Positions 10,901 to 19,754 of a stretch of 64,000 nucleotides of DNA are shown here, piece after piece; positions within the stretch are counted from its first letter, which is position 1; each line of letters begins with the position of its first letter. A program made the position numbers and the translations under genes. Source of the DNA: a virus. The DNA is taken from positions 1 to 64,000 of IMG/VR virus record IMGVR_UViG_3300006793_000017. One strand, written 5' to 3'. The notes under the pieces are model-generated. The model was not told the DNA's origin. It saw only the letters and a list, made by a program, of their open reading frames with translations, and did no database searches.

Positions 10901-13900
10901 ATTGGTACTTCGATTGATATTATTACAGCAGTAATTGCTGATGTTAACGATCAACCAAACGTTACAATTACAGCAGCATCAAGTAATACACTTACTGCTA
11001 CAAATCACGGATTAGAAGTTGGTGACGCAATTGTAATGAGAGCTACGCACGGTACAGGTAGCGGAGCATTACACAAAACACGTAAGTATTGGGTTAAAAC
11101 TGCTCCAAATGCAAACACATTTACATTGTCTGCAACATTTGGTGGTAGTACACAAACAGTTACAGACGGATCAAGTTTAACAGTTGTAGCAAACGCTATA
11201 AACTATCCTACACTAACGAACGGTGTAACTAGTACAACTGCATTGATCACCGCTGTAGAGACCTTAGACGCAGCGCAAGAGACCGTTGTAACGGGAGTTA
11301 TCAACCACTTAAATCCAACTAATTACCATACTGACTTTACAGTACAGGCTGTTCCTAGCACAACTAGAATTGAAAGTTATGTTGGAACAAGTGCATATGC
11401 ACACACATATGTAAGTGGTGGTATTGTTACTAAAGGTGACGGAACAGTATTAAACATTACAGCAGTTACATATAATAACAGCACAGGTGTAATGGATATT
11501 ACTGTTGATGCAATACACGGATTAGCAATTGAAGATACTTACACACTAGCAAATATTGTGTTTAGTTGTAACTCTCCAAGCGGAGCAGATGTTGTATATC
11601 CAGGTGCTACTAAAACAGATGGCACTACACCAAAAGTATTATACAACCAAAGCAAATGTTTACGTGATACAAGATTAATTATGGAAGCAGTTATGTTTGA
11701 CGTTGCTACAAATAGTAACGAGCAAACAATGAGAGCTGCACTTTCATACTTGAGATCAACAGCAAAAGATGTTTATGACTTAGATCAGAAAGCAACTACA
11801 AGAAGTGCTTTTGAATATGTAAGAACACAAGCTATTGCAAATGTAGGCGGAGACGCTACAGCAATTGCACGTATCAACACACTAATGAAACACTTAGACG
11901 ATGTTGTGTACAGTGGTTCAAATGAAGGATCACCTTGTATTACTGAAGTAAGAAATGCACATCATGCTATGTTACAGATTGAAAGAAACAGAAACTTTAT
12001 TGTTGCTGAATCTACTGCATGGGTACAAGACACATACAAAGATACTGCAACTGCAACAGCAGCATCAGATGACGCTGTAACAATTAGTGATACTAGTTGG
12101 TTAAGAATTGGTACTGCAATTAAAGTTAGCGGAACAATATTAAGTGCTCCAGCAACAGTAGGCGGAAATGGTTTTGAAACAGGTGTAACTTACTATGTAA
12201 ACAAAATTATTTCAGGCACTAAATTTACAGTTGCAAAAACTAGAAACGATTCGACACCAATGTCAATTGATGATGACACAGGATCAATGACTGTTATGCT
12301 TGATTACAGCAGTGAGAAATGTGAAAGAGATATGAATAGAATACTTGACGCACTCAAGTATGATATACAATATCACGGTAACTACAAATCATTAATGGCT
12401 GCAAGATACTACGGTAACGCAGTACATGGTGTAAGAGATGGCGAAGACTTCTACTACGTAAGAAATGGTACAGGTGTTAGAAACCAAACTCTTGCAAACA
12501 TGGCAGGTGACTTACTTGCTCCAAATGCATTAGGAACTTCAAGAGTTTCAGGTGGTGCTTATGTATCACTTGATCCAGGATATGGACCAGATGATTTCTC
12601 AACATGGATTATTGAACGTTCACCATACGTACAAAACGTAACAACACTTGGTGCTGGTGCAATTGGTCAAAAGATTGATGGCGCACTACACAACGGCGGT
12701 AACGATTCGATTGTTAGTAACGACTTTACACAGGTTATATCAGACGGTATTGGTGCTTGGGTAACAAACAATGGTAGAGCAGAGCTTGTATCAGTGTTTA
12801 CATATTACTCACACGTAGGTTACTTGTCAGAAAACGGTGGTAGAATTAGAGGTACAAACGGTAACAACTCTTACGGTGACTTTGGTTCAGTAGCAGAAGG
12901 ATTTGATTCAACTGAAACTCCAAACACTGCAATTGTTGATAACAAATTCCAATTTGAAGCAACAGTTGGAAGTGTACAAACTGATAACGCACAAGAAGTT
13001 TACGCATTTGAATTTAATAATGCTGGTAACGAATACACTAACGCAAGTTGGTTAATTTCAGGTGCTGGTACAGGTGCAACAGCAGAGCCAGATGAATTTA
13101 GAGATGGCGGTGTACACCAAATTTTCCTACAAGATAACGTAGACGATAGTACTAATGCTCCAGAAGCAGATGGTAACTTCGGTGGATTTGGTTATATTAC
13201 TAACTCAAACACTGCACAGGCTGGTTCTTCAACAAGCATTACACTTGCTGCAACAGACGCAGAGATTAGTTCAGCATACCTTGGTATGAGAGTTAATGTT
13301 ACAGGTGGTGCTGGTGTTGGACAGTACGGTATTATTGCTTCATATAACAGTGGTACTAAAATTGCAGGAGTTACTAAAGAGTCAACAGGCGCAGCTGGAT
13401 TTGATCACATTGTAGCTGGTACAGCAATTGTTGCTCCGGATGCTTCGTCAACATACACAGTTGAACCAAGAGCGGTATTTAGTGCTCCAACTGATAGTTC
13501 AGAAGGTGTAACACTTCCTACAAGTGGTGCATGGCAAGATGTATTGCATGGCGGACGCACAGGAGTTTACTTACCAAGTGCAACATATAATAACAGTGGT
13601 GGTTCAGGTGCTAGTTTCCAAGTTGTTAAAAACGGTGGAAAATACATTACAACAATTGTAAGTGGCGGAACAAAATATACACGTTACGATACATTTACTA
13701 TTGCTGGTAACAATGTAGGCGGCGCAGCAACCACAAACGATATTACAGTAACAGTTGTGTCAGTAGATGCTAACGGTGTAATTTTAGAAATTGAAACAGC
13801 AGGACAAGCTCAAGAAGGTGTATGGGTAGCTGTTAAATCAAGTGCAGCAGCAGGTGCTTACAGTACCGATGGTAAAACTTGGACAGCAAACGTTATGCCA

Positions 13901-15721
13901 AATGCTAACTGGACATCAATAGCACACGGAATGATCGACGATGGATCAACTGTAGCATTGCAAAGTAGATTTGTTGCAGTAGCAACAGGTAGTGCAACAG
14001 CAGCATACTCCGATGACGGTGTTACATGGTCAACTGCTACTATGCCATCAAGTGGAACATGGACTGATGTTACATATGGCGAAGGCAAGTTTGTTGCAGT
14101 ACAAGCAGGATCAGCTACAGTTGCTATTTCATTAGATGGTGTTGAGTGGGATATTACAGGAACACTTAACAACACTGGACATACAAGAATTGTATACGGT
14201 AAAGGATTGTTTGTAGCAATTAAACCAAGTTCAAATACAGTTGAATATTCAACTGACGCTGTAACTTGGACAGCATCAACACTTCCAGCAAGTAGTGCTT
14301 GGACAGATGTTTCATGGGGTAACGGACACTTTGTTGCAGTTGCAAGTGATACAAACACAGGTGCTATGTCGTTAGATGGCGCAACATGGGTAGCGATGCC
14401 AATGGGTGCTCCAGACTCAACAGCAGTTTCAGGATTGCAAAGAGTTGAATACGGACAAGGGCAGTTTGTTGCTACAGCATATATTGATGGACTAGACGGC
14501 TTTAACGATGTTGCTACATCGCAAGACGGATTTAACTGGACATGGAAATCACTAGAAGGTGTAACTGGAGATCAAGTAGGTGAAGGTTACCAAGCATGTG
14601 GATTTGGTGTATCAGATAGAAAAGGTTACTGGGTAACAATACCAGTTGTATCAGGAGCAATTGCTTCAAGATCAAGACTAGGTGTTACTGCTAGAGCAAG
14701 AACATTTGTTGCACAGAACAAGATCTTTTCAGTTAGAATATTAGAGCCTGGATCAGGATACGATAGTGTTCCAACACTAACAATTACTGACCCAAGTGAA
14801 ATTTACGCTGTACCATTTGTAGTTAGAATTGGTAATGGTGTGTTAGCTAACCCAACATTTATTAGCAGAGGAACTGGATATGTTTCAGCTTCCGCTGACT
14901 TAGTAGGTGGTGATGGATTTGCTGACTTCTTCCAAAGCGGTACGTTCATTGCTGTTAGACAACTTACAGATATTCCGGTAACAGGATCAAATGTTGTGTT
15001 TGGACATTTACCAAATGAAACATTTAAACTTGTTAACATTGTAACACAACTTGGTACAAACCCAGGTGCGTACACATGTTTCTTACAAATATCACCGGAC
15101 ATGAAAGTTATTAATGTTCCTGCACACGGTACTAGTGTAACAACTAGAATTAAGTACTCGCAGGTACGTTTAACAGGACACGACTTCCTAGATATTGGTA
15201 CAGGTAACTTTACTGAAACCAACTATCCAGGACTTCCAACACAAGATCCAATACAAGCTAACGAAACTAGGGAACGTGCTGGTGGTAGAGTATTCTACAC
15301 AGCAACTGACCAAGATGGTAACTTTAGAGTTGGTGGATTGTTTAGTGTTGAACAGTCAACTGGTGTTGCAACATTGAATGCTGATGCATTTAACATTGCA
15401 GGACTACAAGAACTTACACTTGGTGAAGTTACGCTAGGTGGAGGATCTGCTTCAATTGAAGAATTTAGTACAGACCCATTCTTCACAGCAGATAGTGATA
15501 GTGTTGTACCAACACAAAGAGCTATTAAGGCTTACATCAGTTCACAAATTGGTGGCGGTGGTGCATCACTTAACGTAAATAGTGTTACAGCAGGTGCAAT
15601 TTATATTGCTGGAACACAAATAACTACAACTACACAAGCGCCAATTCAAGTTAATGCTAACATGAATTTCAAAGGTGGAGTTAGAGGACTACCAATTGCT
15701 TGGTCGTACTTCTTAAACTAG
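7895..15721 (+). CDS. giant modular tail fibre-like protein B (2608 aa), paralog of A
   Basis: Same order as the 2238 protein but longer. Residues ~1-420 hold seven W-x-Y-x-DVV-YGG modules (for example YYKDDVVRYGGKTYICTTG). A long beta-helix-like centre contains VVLGDEVRST and the shared block SIVSNDFTQVISDGIGA. About six Asp-box blades follow at ~1975-2250 (STDGKTWT, SDDGVTWS, SLDGVEWD, STDAVTWT, SLDGATWV, SQDGFNWT). The C-terminus carries GHDFLDIGTGNFTETNYPG and GGRVFYTATDQDGNFRVGG. The extra ~750 residues lie mostly in the central region, which has repeated helical segments such as KCRQDVGYIVDSICYDL. A tandem duplication with later expansion is the simplest origin. Inferred role is receptor recognition. 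Confidence 0.75.
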   Translation: MAEFKLGRIRFVWKGDWSAPTVYYKDDVVRYGGKTYICTTGHTSDSDFYVDLNVSPSRWNQMTDGQDWKGDWATSTYYKTNDLVKYGGQIYICSTPHTSAATASLGLENDLGKWTAFAEGFDWKSDWNVSIRYKINDLVRYGATTYVCNEGHTSAATASDGLENDQSKWDIFNQGLEYKGAWTGNTRYKYNDIVKQGAGTYICTTQHTSNASDFTADSSNWSQFIEGFEYENAWSNSTVYQPGDVVSYGGNQYVAKVYHTGSTNPSTDTTNFALFGKGFDFQNNWSNATDYKVGQVVAVNGQSYVATVDSPSNDFTISESSNTTNKFTTASTTGMAVGMSVYFSGAVYGNVNEGATYYIKTVDDATTFTISIAHGGTVFTPALGTGSMTARVAAHPIEPNYWSKLSSGFYWAGTWQDDYEYEVGDCVKFGDNAYVCISKHRSEGDDGSTIGAAGGGADNSRPDQDTTGTYWNQMITGSETSLLTTKGDLVYYGGAGVARLPIGVEGQVLQAGANYPEWRSMGANDYVYYVATHGKDAPYPVHGATIDKPFKTIRYACEAVLHGPRHPEARHLLEMNRAFVQREVTEWITYQIANAASGSIWENFDYEDDRCERDVGLVLDAMIYDMCHGGNKRSRGAANAFVGALYEAPYNTGPYSNLATEAANSAEAYAYMSTLVDHVLAQTDPAVNYQTTNGDNSTAIVSQFKTSTLIAEASSNTVLAANLKIITDAIAAGNADNIPARYVPQNTIKIKTGQYREIGPIIVPENTVVLGDEVRSTNVGPSGPITDKTDARYTMNALGHLEPIIGDIIKGASVTKTTGNAYSQDIAVPFADTVEETHVERLVRTMQQNIDFRVGEFELRNSADPTGYNSSFLSGYGDARARLRENKHFFKEELIAFIAANYPNVKYSKMKCRQDVGYIVDSICYDLTYGGKSQSRIAAMAYYDGAAGALQIDSTETAATIAAYNKLKAIMQDAATNTTITALQSVVPQIRGTAGSAGASTFIGTSIDIITAVIADVNDQPNVTITAASSNTLTATNHGLEVGDAIVMRATHGTGSGALHKTRKYWVKTAPNANTFTLSATFGGSTQTVTDGSSLTVVANAINYPTLTNGVTSTTALITAVETLDAAQETVVTGVINHLNPTNYHTDFTVQAVPSTTRIESYVGTSAYAHTYVSGGIVTKGDGTVLNITAVTYNNSTGVMDITVDAIHGLAIEDTYTLANIVFSCNSPSGADVVYPGATKTDGTTPKVLYNQSKCLRDTRLIMEAVMFDVATNSNEQTMRAALSYLRSTAKDVYDLDQKATTRSAFEYVRTQAIANVGGDATAIARINTLMKHLDDVVYSGSNEGSPCITEVRNAHHAMLQIERNRNFIVAESTAWVQDTYKDTATATAASDDAVTISDTSWLRIGTAIKVSGTILSAPATVGGNGFETGVTYYVNKIISGTKFTVAKTRNDSTPMSIDDDTGSMTVMLDYSSEKCERDMNRILDALKYDIQYHGNYKSLMAARYYGNAVHGVRDGEDFYYVRNGTGVRNQTLANMAGDLLAPNALGTSRVSGGAYVSLDPGYGPDDFSTWIIERSPYVQNVTTLGAGAIGQKIDGALHNGGNDSIVSNDFTQVISDGIGAWVTNNGRAELVSVFTYYSHVGYLSENGGRIRGTNGNNSYGDFGSVAEGFDSTETPNTAIVDNKFQFEATVGSVQTDNAQEVYAFEFNNAGNEYTNASWLISGAGTGATAEPDEFRDGGVHQIFLQDNVDDSTNAPEADGNFGGFGYITNSNTAQAGSSTSITLAATDAEISSAYLGMRVNVTGGAGVGQYGIIASYNSGTKIAGVTKESTGAAGFDHIVAGTAIVAPDASSTYTVEPRAVFSAPTDSSEGVTLPTSGAWQDVLHGGRTGVYLPSATYNNSGGSGASFQVVKNGGKYITTIVSGGTKYTRYDTFTIAGNNVGGAATTNDITVTVVSVDANGVILEIETAGQAQEGVWVAVKSSAAAGAYSTDGKTWTANVMPNANWTSIAHGMIDDGSTVALQSRFVAVATGSATAAYSDDGVTWSTATMPSSGTWTDVTYGEGKFVAVQAGSATVAISLDGVEWDITGTLNNTGHTRIVYGKGLFVAIKPSSNTVEYSTDAVTWTASTLPASSAWTDVSWGNGHFVAVASDTNTGAMSLDGATWVAMPMGAPDSTAVSGLQRVEYGQGQFVATAYIDGLDGFNDVATSQDGFNWTWKSLEGVTGDQVGEGYQACGFGVSDRKGYWVTIPVVSGAIASRSRLGVTARARTFVAQNKIFSVRILEPGSGYDSVPTLTITDPSEIYAVPFVVRIGNGVLANPTFISRGTGYVSASADLVGGDGFADFFQSGTFIAVRQLTDIPVTGSNVVFGHLPNETFKLVNIVTQLGTNPGAYTCFLQISPDMKVINVPAHGTSVTTRIKYSQVRLTGHDFLDIGTGNFTETNYPGLPTQDPIQANETRERAGGRVFYTATDQDGNFRVGGLFSVEQSTGVATLNADAFNIAGLQELTLGEVTLGGGSASIEEFSTDPFFTADSDSVVPTQRAIKAYISSQIGGGGASLNVNSVTAGAIYIAGTQITTTTQAPIQVNANMNFKGGVRGLPIAWSYFLN

Positions 15722-15746
15722 AAATATATAAACGGAGAAAAAGAAA

Positions 15747-16067
15747 ATGGCAACAGGAATTTTAGGGACAGCAGACCTTGCAGCGGCTACTGATACTACC
15801 CTATACACAGTACCTGCAGATCACTTTAGCGTAGTAACGGTAAATATCTGTAATAGGTCTTCAAGTGCTGCAACAGTAAGGATAGCAGTTAGTTCATCTG
15901 GAACACCAGCAGACGCAGATTATATTGAATATGATTCTCAAATTTCTGCAAACGGTGTACTAGAAAGAACAGGTATAGTGCTTGACGCATCTAAGGTCGT
16001 TGTTGTAAGATCAAACGCAATTAACGTATCAGCTGTGTGCTTAGGTATTGAAACTTCAACAGCATAA
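15747..16067 (+). CDS. small beta-rich virion protein (106 aa)
   Basis: ATG 15747 follows ACGGAG at good spacing. The sequence is a compact beta-sandwich-like protein (HFSVVTVNICNRSSSAATVRI, trailing strands to VCLGIETSTA) without signal peptide, membrane segment or catalytic motif. Small proteins of this size and composition often cap or decorate phage fibres. It lies between fibre B and the 152-aa fibre-like gene with gaps of about 12-25 nt, so it is probably co-transcribed with them. Function is inferred from context. Confidence 0.6.
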   Translation: MATGILGTADLAAATDTTLYTVPADHFSVVTVNICNRSSSAATVRIAVSSSGTPADADYIEYDSQISANGVLERTGIVLDASKVVVVRSNAINVSAVCLGIETSTA

Positions 16068-16079
16068 GGAGAGATAAAC

Positions 16080-16538
16080 ATGGGAAGAATAGTAGGACAA
16101 GGACTTAACGATCAGCCAGTTATTGCATCTGGCACTACTGCTCAACGCCCTCCTAGTGCTAACTCTGGTGCTTTATATTATAATACTTCTAAAAATATTT
16201 TAGAAATTTATAACCATAACGCGGTACAATGGCACGTAGTTGGAGAATTACCGAGAGTAGTAATTACATCTGCAACAGCAGCTATGTCAAATACATTCTA
16301 TATTGTTAACAGTGCAGGCGGACCAGTTACGGTAACATTACCGGGTTCTCCAGTCGAAGGTGATACAGTTAAGTTTCAAGATTACTCAGGAACATTTGGT
16401 AGTAATAACTTAACAGTTGGAGCCAACGGTAAAAAAATTATGCGTACAAGCGACAATATGACTGTAAGTACTAATGGTGCATCATTTACACTAGAGTACA
16501 CTGACGAAGCAAGTGGTTGGTTAGTAGCATCAATTTAA
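16080..16538 (+). CDS. fibre-like structural protein (152 aa)
   Basis: Begins 12 nt after the preceding gene behind AAGGAGAG. The N-terminal half has the fibre signature TAQRPPSANSGALYYNT followed by ILEIYNHNAVQWHVV, the 'label then plain text value' pattern common at phage fibre tips. The C-terminal half (TVTLPGSPVEGDTVKFQDYSG...GWLVASI) resembles small beta-barrel domains appended to phage fibres. Probably a short fibre or fibre-tip protein; no receptor can be named. Confidence 0.6.
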   Translation: MGRIVGQGLNDQPVIASGTTAQRPPSANSGALYYNTSKNILEIYNHNAVQWHVVGELPRVVITSATAAMSNTFYIVNSAGGPVTVTLPGSPVEGDTVKFQDYSGTFGSNNLTVGANGKKIMRTSDNMTVSTNGASFTLEYTDEASGWLVASI

Positions 16539-16555
16539 CAGGAGCATAGAAGAAA

Positions 16556-17407
16556 ATGGCATTTGATTATCAAAGTTTGAAAAAAGTTACAGGGGCTGCA
16601 ATTGTGGACGGTAGTCTAGCTCAGGCAGACTTAGCGAATACAACTGTAACAGGAACAAACATTGCTACCGGAGCCGTTGGGTCTGACGAAATGGCAACAG
16701 GTGCTGTTGATCTTGGAAGTGCTAAAGCAACAGGTGCATTATCAGTTGCACAAGGTGGTCTAGGTATTAACAGTGGTAGCGGAGCATATAGAGCTGTAAG
16801 AAGCACAGGCTCAGCACTAACTACTGATCAACATGGTATTGCAAGTATGAATGTTTATACAGGTAATAGTACATGGAGTAGACCAAGTGGTGTACGATAC
16901 ATTAGAGTACAAGTACAAGGTGCTGGTGGTGGCGGAAGCGGCCACGGAGAAGGTGGTGCTGCTGGCGGATATGCAGAAAAATTTATTGATGTAACAGGAA
17001 TTAGTTCAGTTTCAGTTAGCATTGGTGGTGGAGGTGGTGGTACATACTACTCCGGTGCTGGTGGTAATGGTAATGGTTCTAGTTTTGGTCCATATGTAAG
17101 TGCAAGTGGTGGACACGGAGCAAACAGACAAAACCAACACAGTGGTGGAGTTAGCGGAAATGGATCAGGTGGTAACTTGAATATCCATACAGGTGGCGGA
17201 TTTAGTCACCACGCTTATAGTGCTCAGAGTACAGCAAACACATACTTTGGTGGAGGTGCTCCAGGTAATCACCCACAAGGTGGACACTTTGCACACAATC
17301 ATCAAAATCATTGTACACAAGGTTCAGGCGGAGCAGGAGCTCACTTCCATGGACATAGGGGTTCAGATGGTAGACCTGGCATGATTATTGTGACTAACTA
17401 CTATTAA
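16556..17407 (+). CDS. glycine/histidine-rich adhesin-like fibre protein 1 (283 aa)
   Basis: First of three tandem paralogs. Residues 1-85 are a fibre-type shaft of short pseudo-repeats (NTTVTGTNIATGAVGSDEM). From ~100 on, a conserved strand GVRYIRVQVQGAGGGG leads into a glycine-rich domain with GGGGGG and GGNGNGSSFG runs. The end is His-rich: HPQGGHFAHNHQNH, then HFHGHRGSDGRPG. Glycine-rich motifs of this kind form the polyglycine-II sandwich of some T-even gp38 adhesins, so receptor binding is likely; the His clusters could bind metal, but that is inference. Confidence 0.7.
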   Translation: MAFDYQSLKKVTGAAIVDGSLAQADLANTTVTGTNIATGAVGSDEMATGAVDLGSAKATGALSVAQGGLGINSGSGAYRAVRSTGSALTTDQHGIASMNVYTGNSTWSRPSGVRYIRVQVQGAGGGGSGHGEGGAAGGYAEKFIDVTGISSVSVSIGGGGGGTYYSGAGGNGNGSSFGPYVSASGGHGANRQNQHSGGVSGNGSGGNLNIHTGGGFSHHAYSAQSTANTYFGGGAPGNHPQGGHFAHNHQNHCTQGSGGAGAHFHGHRGSDGRPGMIIVTNYY

Positions 17408-17422
17408 GGAGTATGAGAGAGA

Positions 17423-18280
17423 ATGGCATTTAATTATCAAACACTGAAAAATTTAACAAATACCTCCTTAGATGGTGCTACAGTTACTGGTGCAGATTTA
17501 GGCACAGATTCAGTTACAAATGCAAAATTAGCGAACGGTGCTATTACTAGTGATAAGATGGCAGCTGGTGCTGTTAACTTAGGCGGTAGTGTAGTTTCTG
17601 GTACAGCGGCATTTAATAAAGGTGGTACAGGACAAACTAGTGTTGGTGGAGCATACCAAGCACTAACAATGAATTCAAGTAATAACAACTTAACCTTTAC
17701 ACCAACAGGTATTAGAGGTATGAGTGTTTATACAAGTACAGGTACTTGGAACAAACCAAGTGGCGTACGATATATTTTAGTACAAGTACAAGCCGGAGGC
17801 GGCGGTGGTTCAGGACATGGTGAATCAGGAGCAGCAGGTGGATATTCAGAAAGAGTACTTGACGTAACAAGTATTAGCTCAGTGAGCTGTAATGTTGGCG
17901 GTGGAGGTGGTGGTACATACTACTCTGGTGCTGCCGGTAACGGAAGTGGATCAAGTTTTGGTCCATACTTATCAGCTGGTGGCGGACACGGTGCTAATAG
18001 ACATAATCAACATAATGGCGGATTACCTGGTGTTGGATCAGGTGGTAACCTAAACATCTATTGTGGTGCAGGCGGAAGTCACGAACAACGTTCAGCAGGA
18101 ATGGGTGGTGCTAGTTTCTTTGGTGGACCAGGTCCATCAGGACACCCACAAGGTGGACACTTTGCACATAACCACCAAGGACATAGTTCACCAGGAACAG
18201 GTGGAACATCAGGATACTTTAGTGGACACAGAGGTGCTGACGGTAGACCGGGAATCATAATTGTAACGGAGTTCTATTAA
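17423..18280 (+). CDS. glycine/histidine-rich adhesin-like fibre protein 2 (285 aa)
   Basis: Paralog of the neighbours on both sides, collinear over its full length. Shaft ~1-85 with NAKLANGAITSDKMAAGAV, conserved strand GVRYILVQVQAGGGGG, then glycine-rich loops and a His-rich C-terminus (GHPQGGHFAHNHQGH, GHRGADGRPG). The segment before the His cluster (IYCGAGGSHEQRSAGMGG) differs from copies 1 and 3, so divergence is concentrated where receptor loops would be expected. Good AAGGAG ribosome binding site. Confidence 0.7.
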   Translation: MAFNYQTLKNLTNTSLDGATVTGADLGTDSVTNAKLANGAITSDKMAAGAVNLGGSVVSGTAAFNKGGTGQTSVGGAYQALTMNSSNNNLTFTPTGIRGMSVYTSTGTWNKPSGVRYILVQVQAGGGGGSGHGESGAAGGYSERVLDVTSISSVSCNVGGGGGGTYYSGAAGNGSGSSFGPYLSAGGGHGANRHNQHNGGLPGVGSGGNLNIYCGAGGSHEQRSAGMGGASFFGGPGPSGHPQGGHFAHNHQGHSSPGTGGTSGYFSGHRGADGRPGIIIVTEFY

Positions 18281-18281
18281 A

Positions 18282-19136
18282 ATGGCATTTAACTATCAAA
18301 CACTAAAGCAGTACACAGGTGATGCATTTATTGATGCAACTCTAACAGGATCAAAGATAGCAGCAGGCGCAGTTGCAGCAGACGACATTGCATCAGGTGC
18401 TGTTGATGCAAACAAATTAGCAGACGGTGCAGTTAACTTAGGTTCAAATGTAGTTACAGGTACAGTTCCAGTAAGTGGAGGTGGTACAGGACTTACAAGT
18501 GTTGGAGGAAATAATACTATTCTTTCTGCAAACTCTTCAGGTAACGCATTAGAATATAGAAACGAAGGTTTCTCAGGTATTCAAGTTTTTACAGGTAACG
18601 GTACTTGGAACAGACCAAGTGGCGTAAGATACATTAGAGTTAAACTAGTTGGCGGAGGCGGTGGCGCAAGTGGTCACGGAGAGTCAGGCGGCGCTGGTGG
18701 ATACTCAGAAAGAATAATGGATGTAACAGGAATCAGCTCAGTTGGTATTACAATTGGCGGTGGTGGCGGAGGTACTTATTACTCTGGTGCTGGTGGTAAT
18801 GGTAACACAACTAGTTTTGGGCCTTATATGTCAGCAGGCGGTGGACATGGGGCTAACAGACAAAACCAACACTCGGGTGGTGTAAGTGGAAACGGTAATG
18901 GCGGAAACTTAAATATTCACCAAGGTGGAGGTGGTTGTCATCACCACTCGTTTGGTCCAGGTGGATCAACATATTTCGGTGGTGCAGCACCGTCAGGGCA
19001 TCCACAGGGTGGACACTTTGCACACAATCATCAAGGACACAGTGCGCCGGGTACAGGTGGTACAGGCGGGTATTTCCATGGACATAGAGGTTCAGACGGA
19101 AGACCAGGTATTGTAGTCGTTGAGGAATATAAGTAA
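18282..19136 (+). CDS. glycine/histidine-rich adhesin-like fibre protein 3 (284 aa)
   Basis: Third paralog, starting only one base after the stop of copy 2, with CGGAG about 10 nt upstream of the ATG. Shaft repeats (DDIASGAVDANKLADGAV), conserved strand GVRYIRVKLVGGGGG, glycine-rich loops, a variable insert with GGGGCHHHSFGPGGSTYFGG, and the shared end GHPQGGHFAHNHQGH...FHGHRGSDGRPG. Tandem copies of an adhesin could give alternative receptor-binding subunits on one virion or a reservoir for recombination; which applies cannot be told from sequence. Confidence 0.7.
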   Translation: MAFNYQTLKQYTGDAFIDATLTGSKIAAGAVAADDIASGAVDANKLADGAVNLGSNVVTGTVPVSGGGTGLTSVGGNNTILSANSSGNALEYRNEGFSGIQVFTGNGTWNRPSGVRYIRVKLVGGGGGASGHGESGGAGGYSERIMDVTGISSVGITIGGGGGGTYYSGAGGNGNTTSFGPYMSAGGGHGANRQNQHSGGVSGNGNGGNLNIHQGGGGCHHHSFGPGGSTYFGGAAPSGHPQGGHFAHNHQGHSAPGTGGTGGYFHGHRGSDGRPGIVVVEEYK

Positions 19137-19143
19137 TAAATAA
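19134..19143 (+). promoter_or_regulatory. candidate late promoter element (TAATAAATAA)
   Basis: ATAAATA overlaps the stop codon of the third adhesin gene and lies about 25 nt before ATG 19168, with an AGGAG site in between. Matches the T4 late octamer except its first base. Confidence 0.5.
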
Positions 19144-19167
19144 AAGACAATAGGAGTATATTAAACC

Positions 19168-19683
19168 ATGAAAAAAGCACTTATAGGATATCAAGGTTGG
19201 GTTCAAGACATTAGAGAGCCCGGCGAAGAATTTGAAATCTACAATGGTCCTGACGCATCAATCCAGTGGGTAGATGCTCCAGATGAGATCACTTTAGATT
19301 GGACATTAGAATGGTCCCCACAACAACAGCAAATGATTTGGGTAGAAAGAGACGGCCCATACACACAAGATTCAGAAGCACGTAGAGTTGCTTATGGTGA
19401 AGTTGGTGAACAGTTAGATATGATTTTCCACGAAGTTCAAGAATCAGGAAGTATTTCTGCTTCAGGACCGTGGGCATCACACATTTCTACAGTAAAATCA
19501 ATGATTCCAGCACCAGCAGCACCAGAACTAATCACTGAAGAAGAAGCAATGGTTAGAAGAAATACTACAGAACCAAGCGAAAATAAGCCATGTAATTCAA
19601 GCACTTCGGACTTACCAGCTTGGAAAAGATACAGCGGTTGGACTGATAAATCAAACGATCCAGTTCCAGGCATTAACCAGTAA
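19168..19683 (+). CDS. probable tail/fibre assembly chaperone (171 aa)
   Basis: The core has the pattern VAYGEVGEQLDMIFHEV...WASHISTVKSMIP (residues ~70-115). Phage tail-assembly chaperone-like proteins commonly carry the equivalent YGSIGDQLDMLYHD...W..HI..VK, often just downstream of fibre genes. The N-terminal ~65 residues are aromatic and acidic; the C-terminal ~50 are low-complexity and hydrophilic. It is the last gene before a strong terminator and directly follows the three adhesins, consistent with helping fold or assemble them. The chaperone role is inferred from the motif. Confidence 0.55.
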   Translation: MKKALIGYQGWVQDIREPGEEFEIYNGPDASIQWVDAPDEITLDWTLEWSPQQQQMIWVERDGPYTQDSEARRVAYGEVGEQLDMIFHEVQESGSISASGPWASHISTVKSMIPAPAAPELITEEEAMVRRNTTEPSENKPCNSSTSDLPAWKRYSGWTDKSNDPVPGINQ

Positions 19684-19707
19684 AAACGTAAGTATACTCC
19701 AAATATT

Positions 19708-19732
19708 AAAAGGCTCTTCGGAGCCTTTTTTT
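19708..19732 (+). terminator. rho-independent terminator with UUCG loop
   Basis: Stem AAAAGGCTC / GAGCCTTTT closed by a C-G pair around a TTCG tetraloop, followed by a run of seven or more T. It separates the fibre module from the halogenase/oxygenase operon. Confidence 0.9.
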
Positions 19733-19754
19733 ATTTCTGCCCTCTCTACCATAG

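Noticed and set aside
13858-14358. Antisense open frame (166 aa) under the propeller region of fibre B
   Set aside because: Arises from repeated codon patterns in the blades; no start signals and no family features.
16900-19130. Glycine-codon-rich DNA repeats as a satellite or mobile repeat
   Set aside because: The repetition is coding (GGx codons in three paralogous adhesins) and follows reading frame throughout.
19289-19673. Antisense frames opposite the probable chaperone gene
   Set aside because: Overlap a well-supported gene and lack ribosome binding sites.
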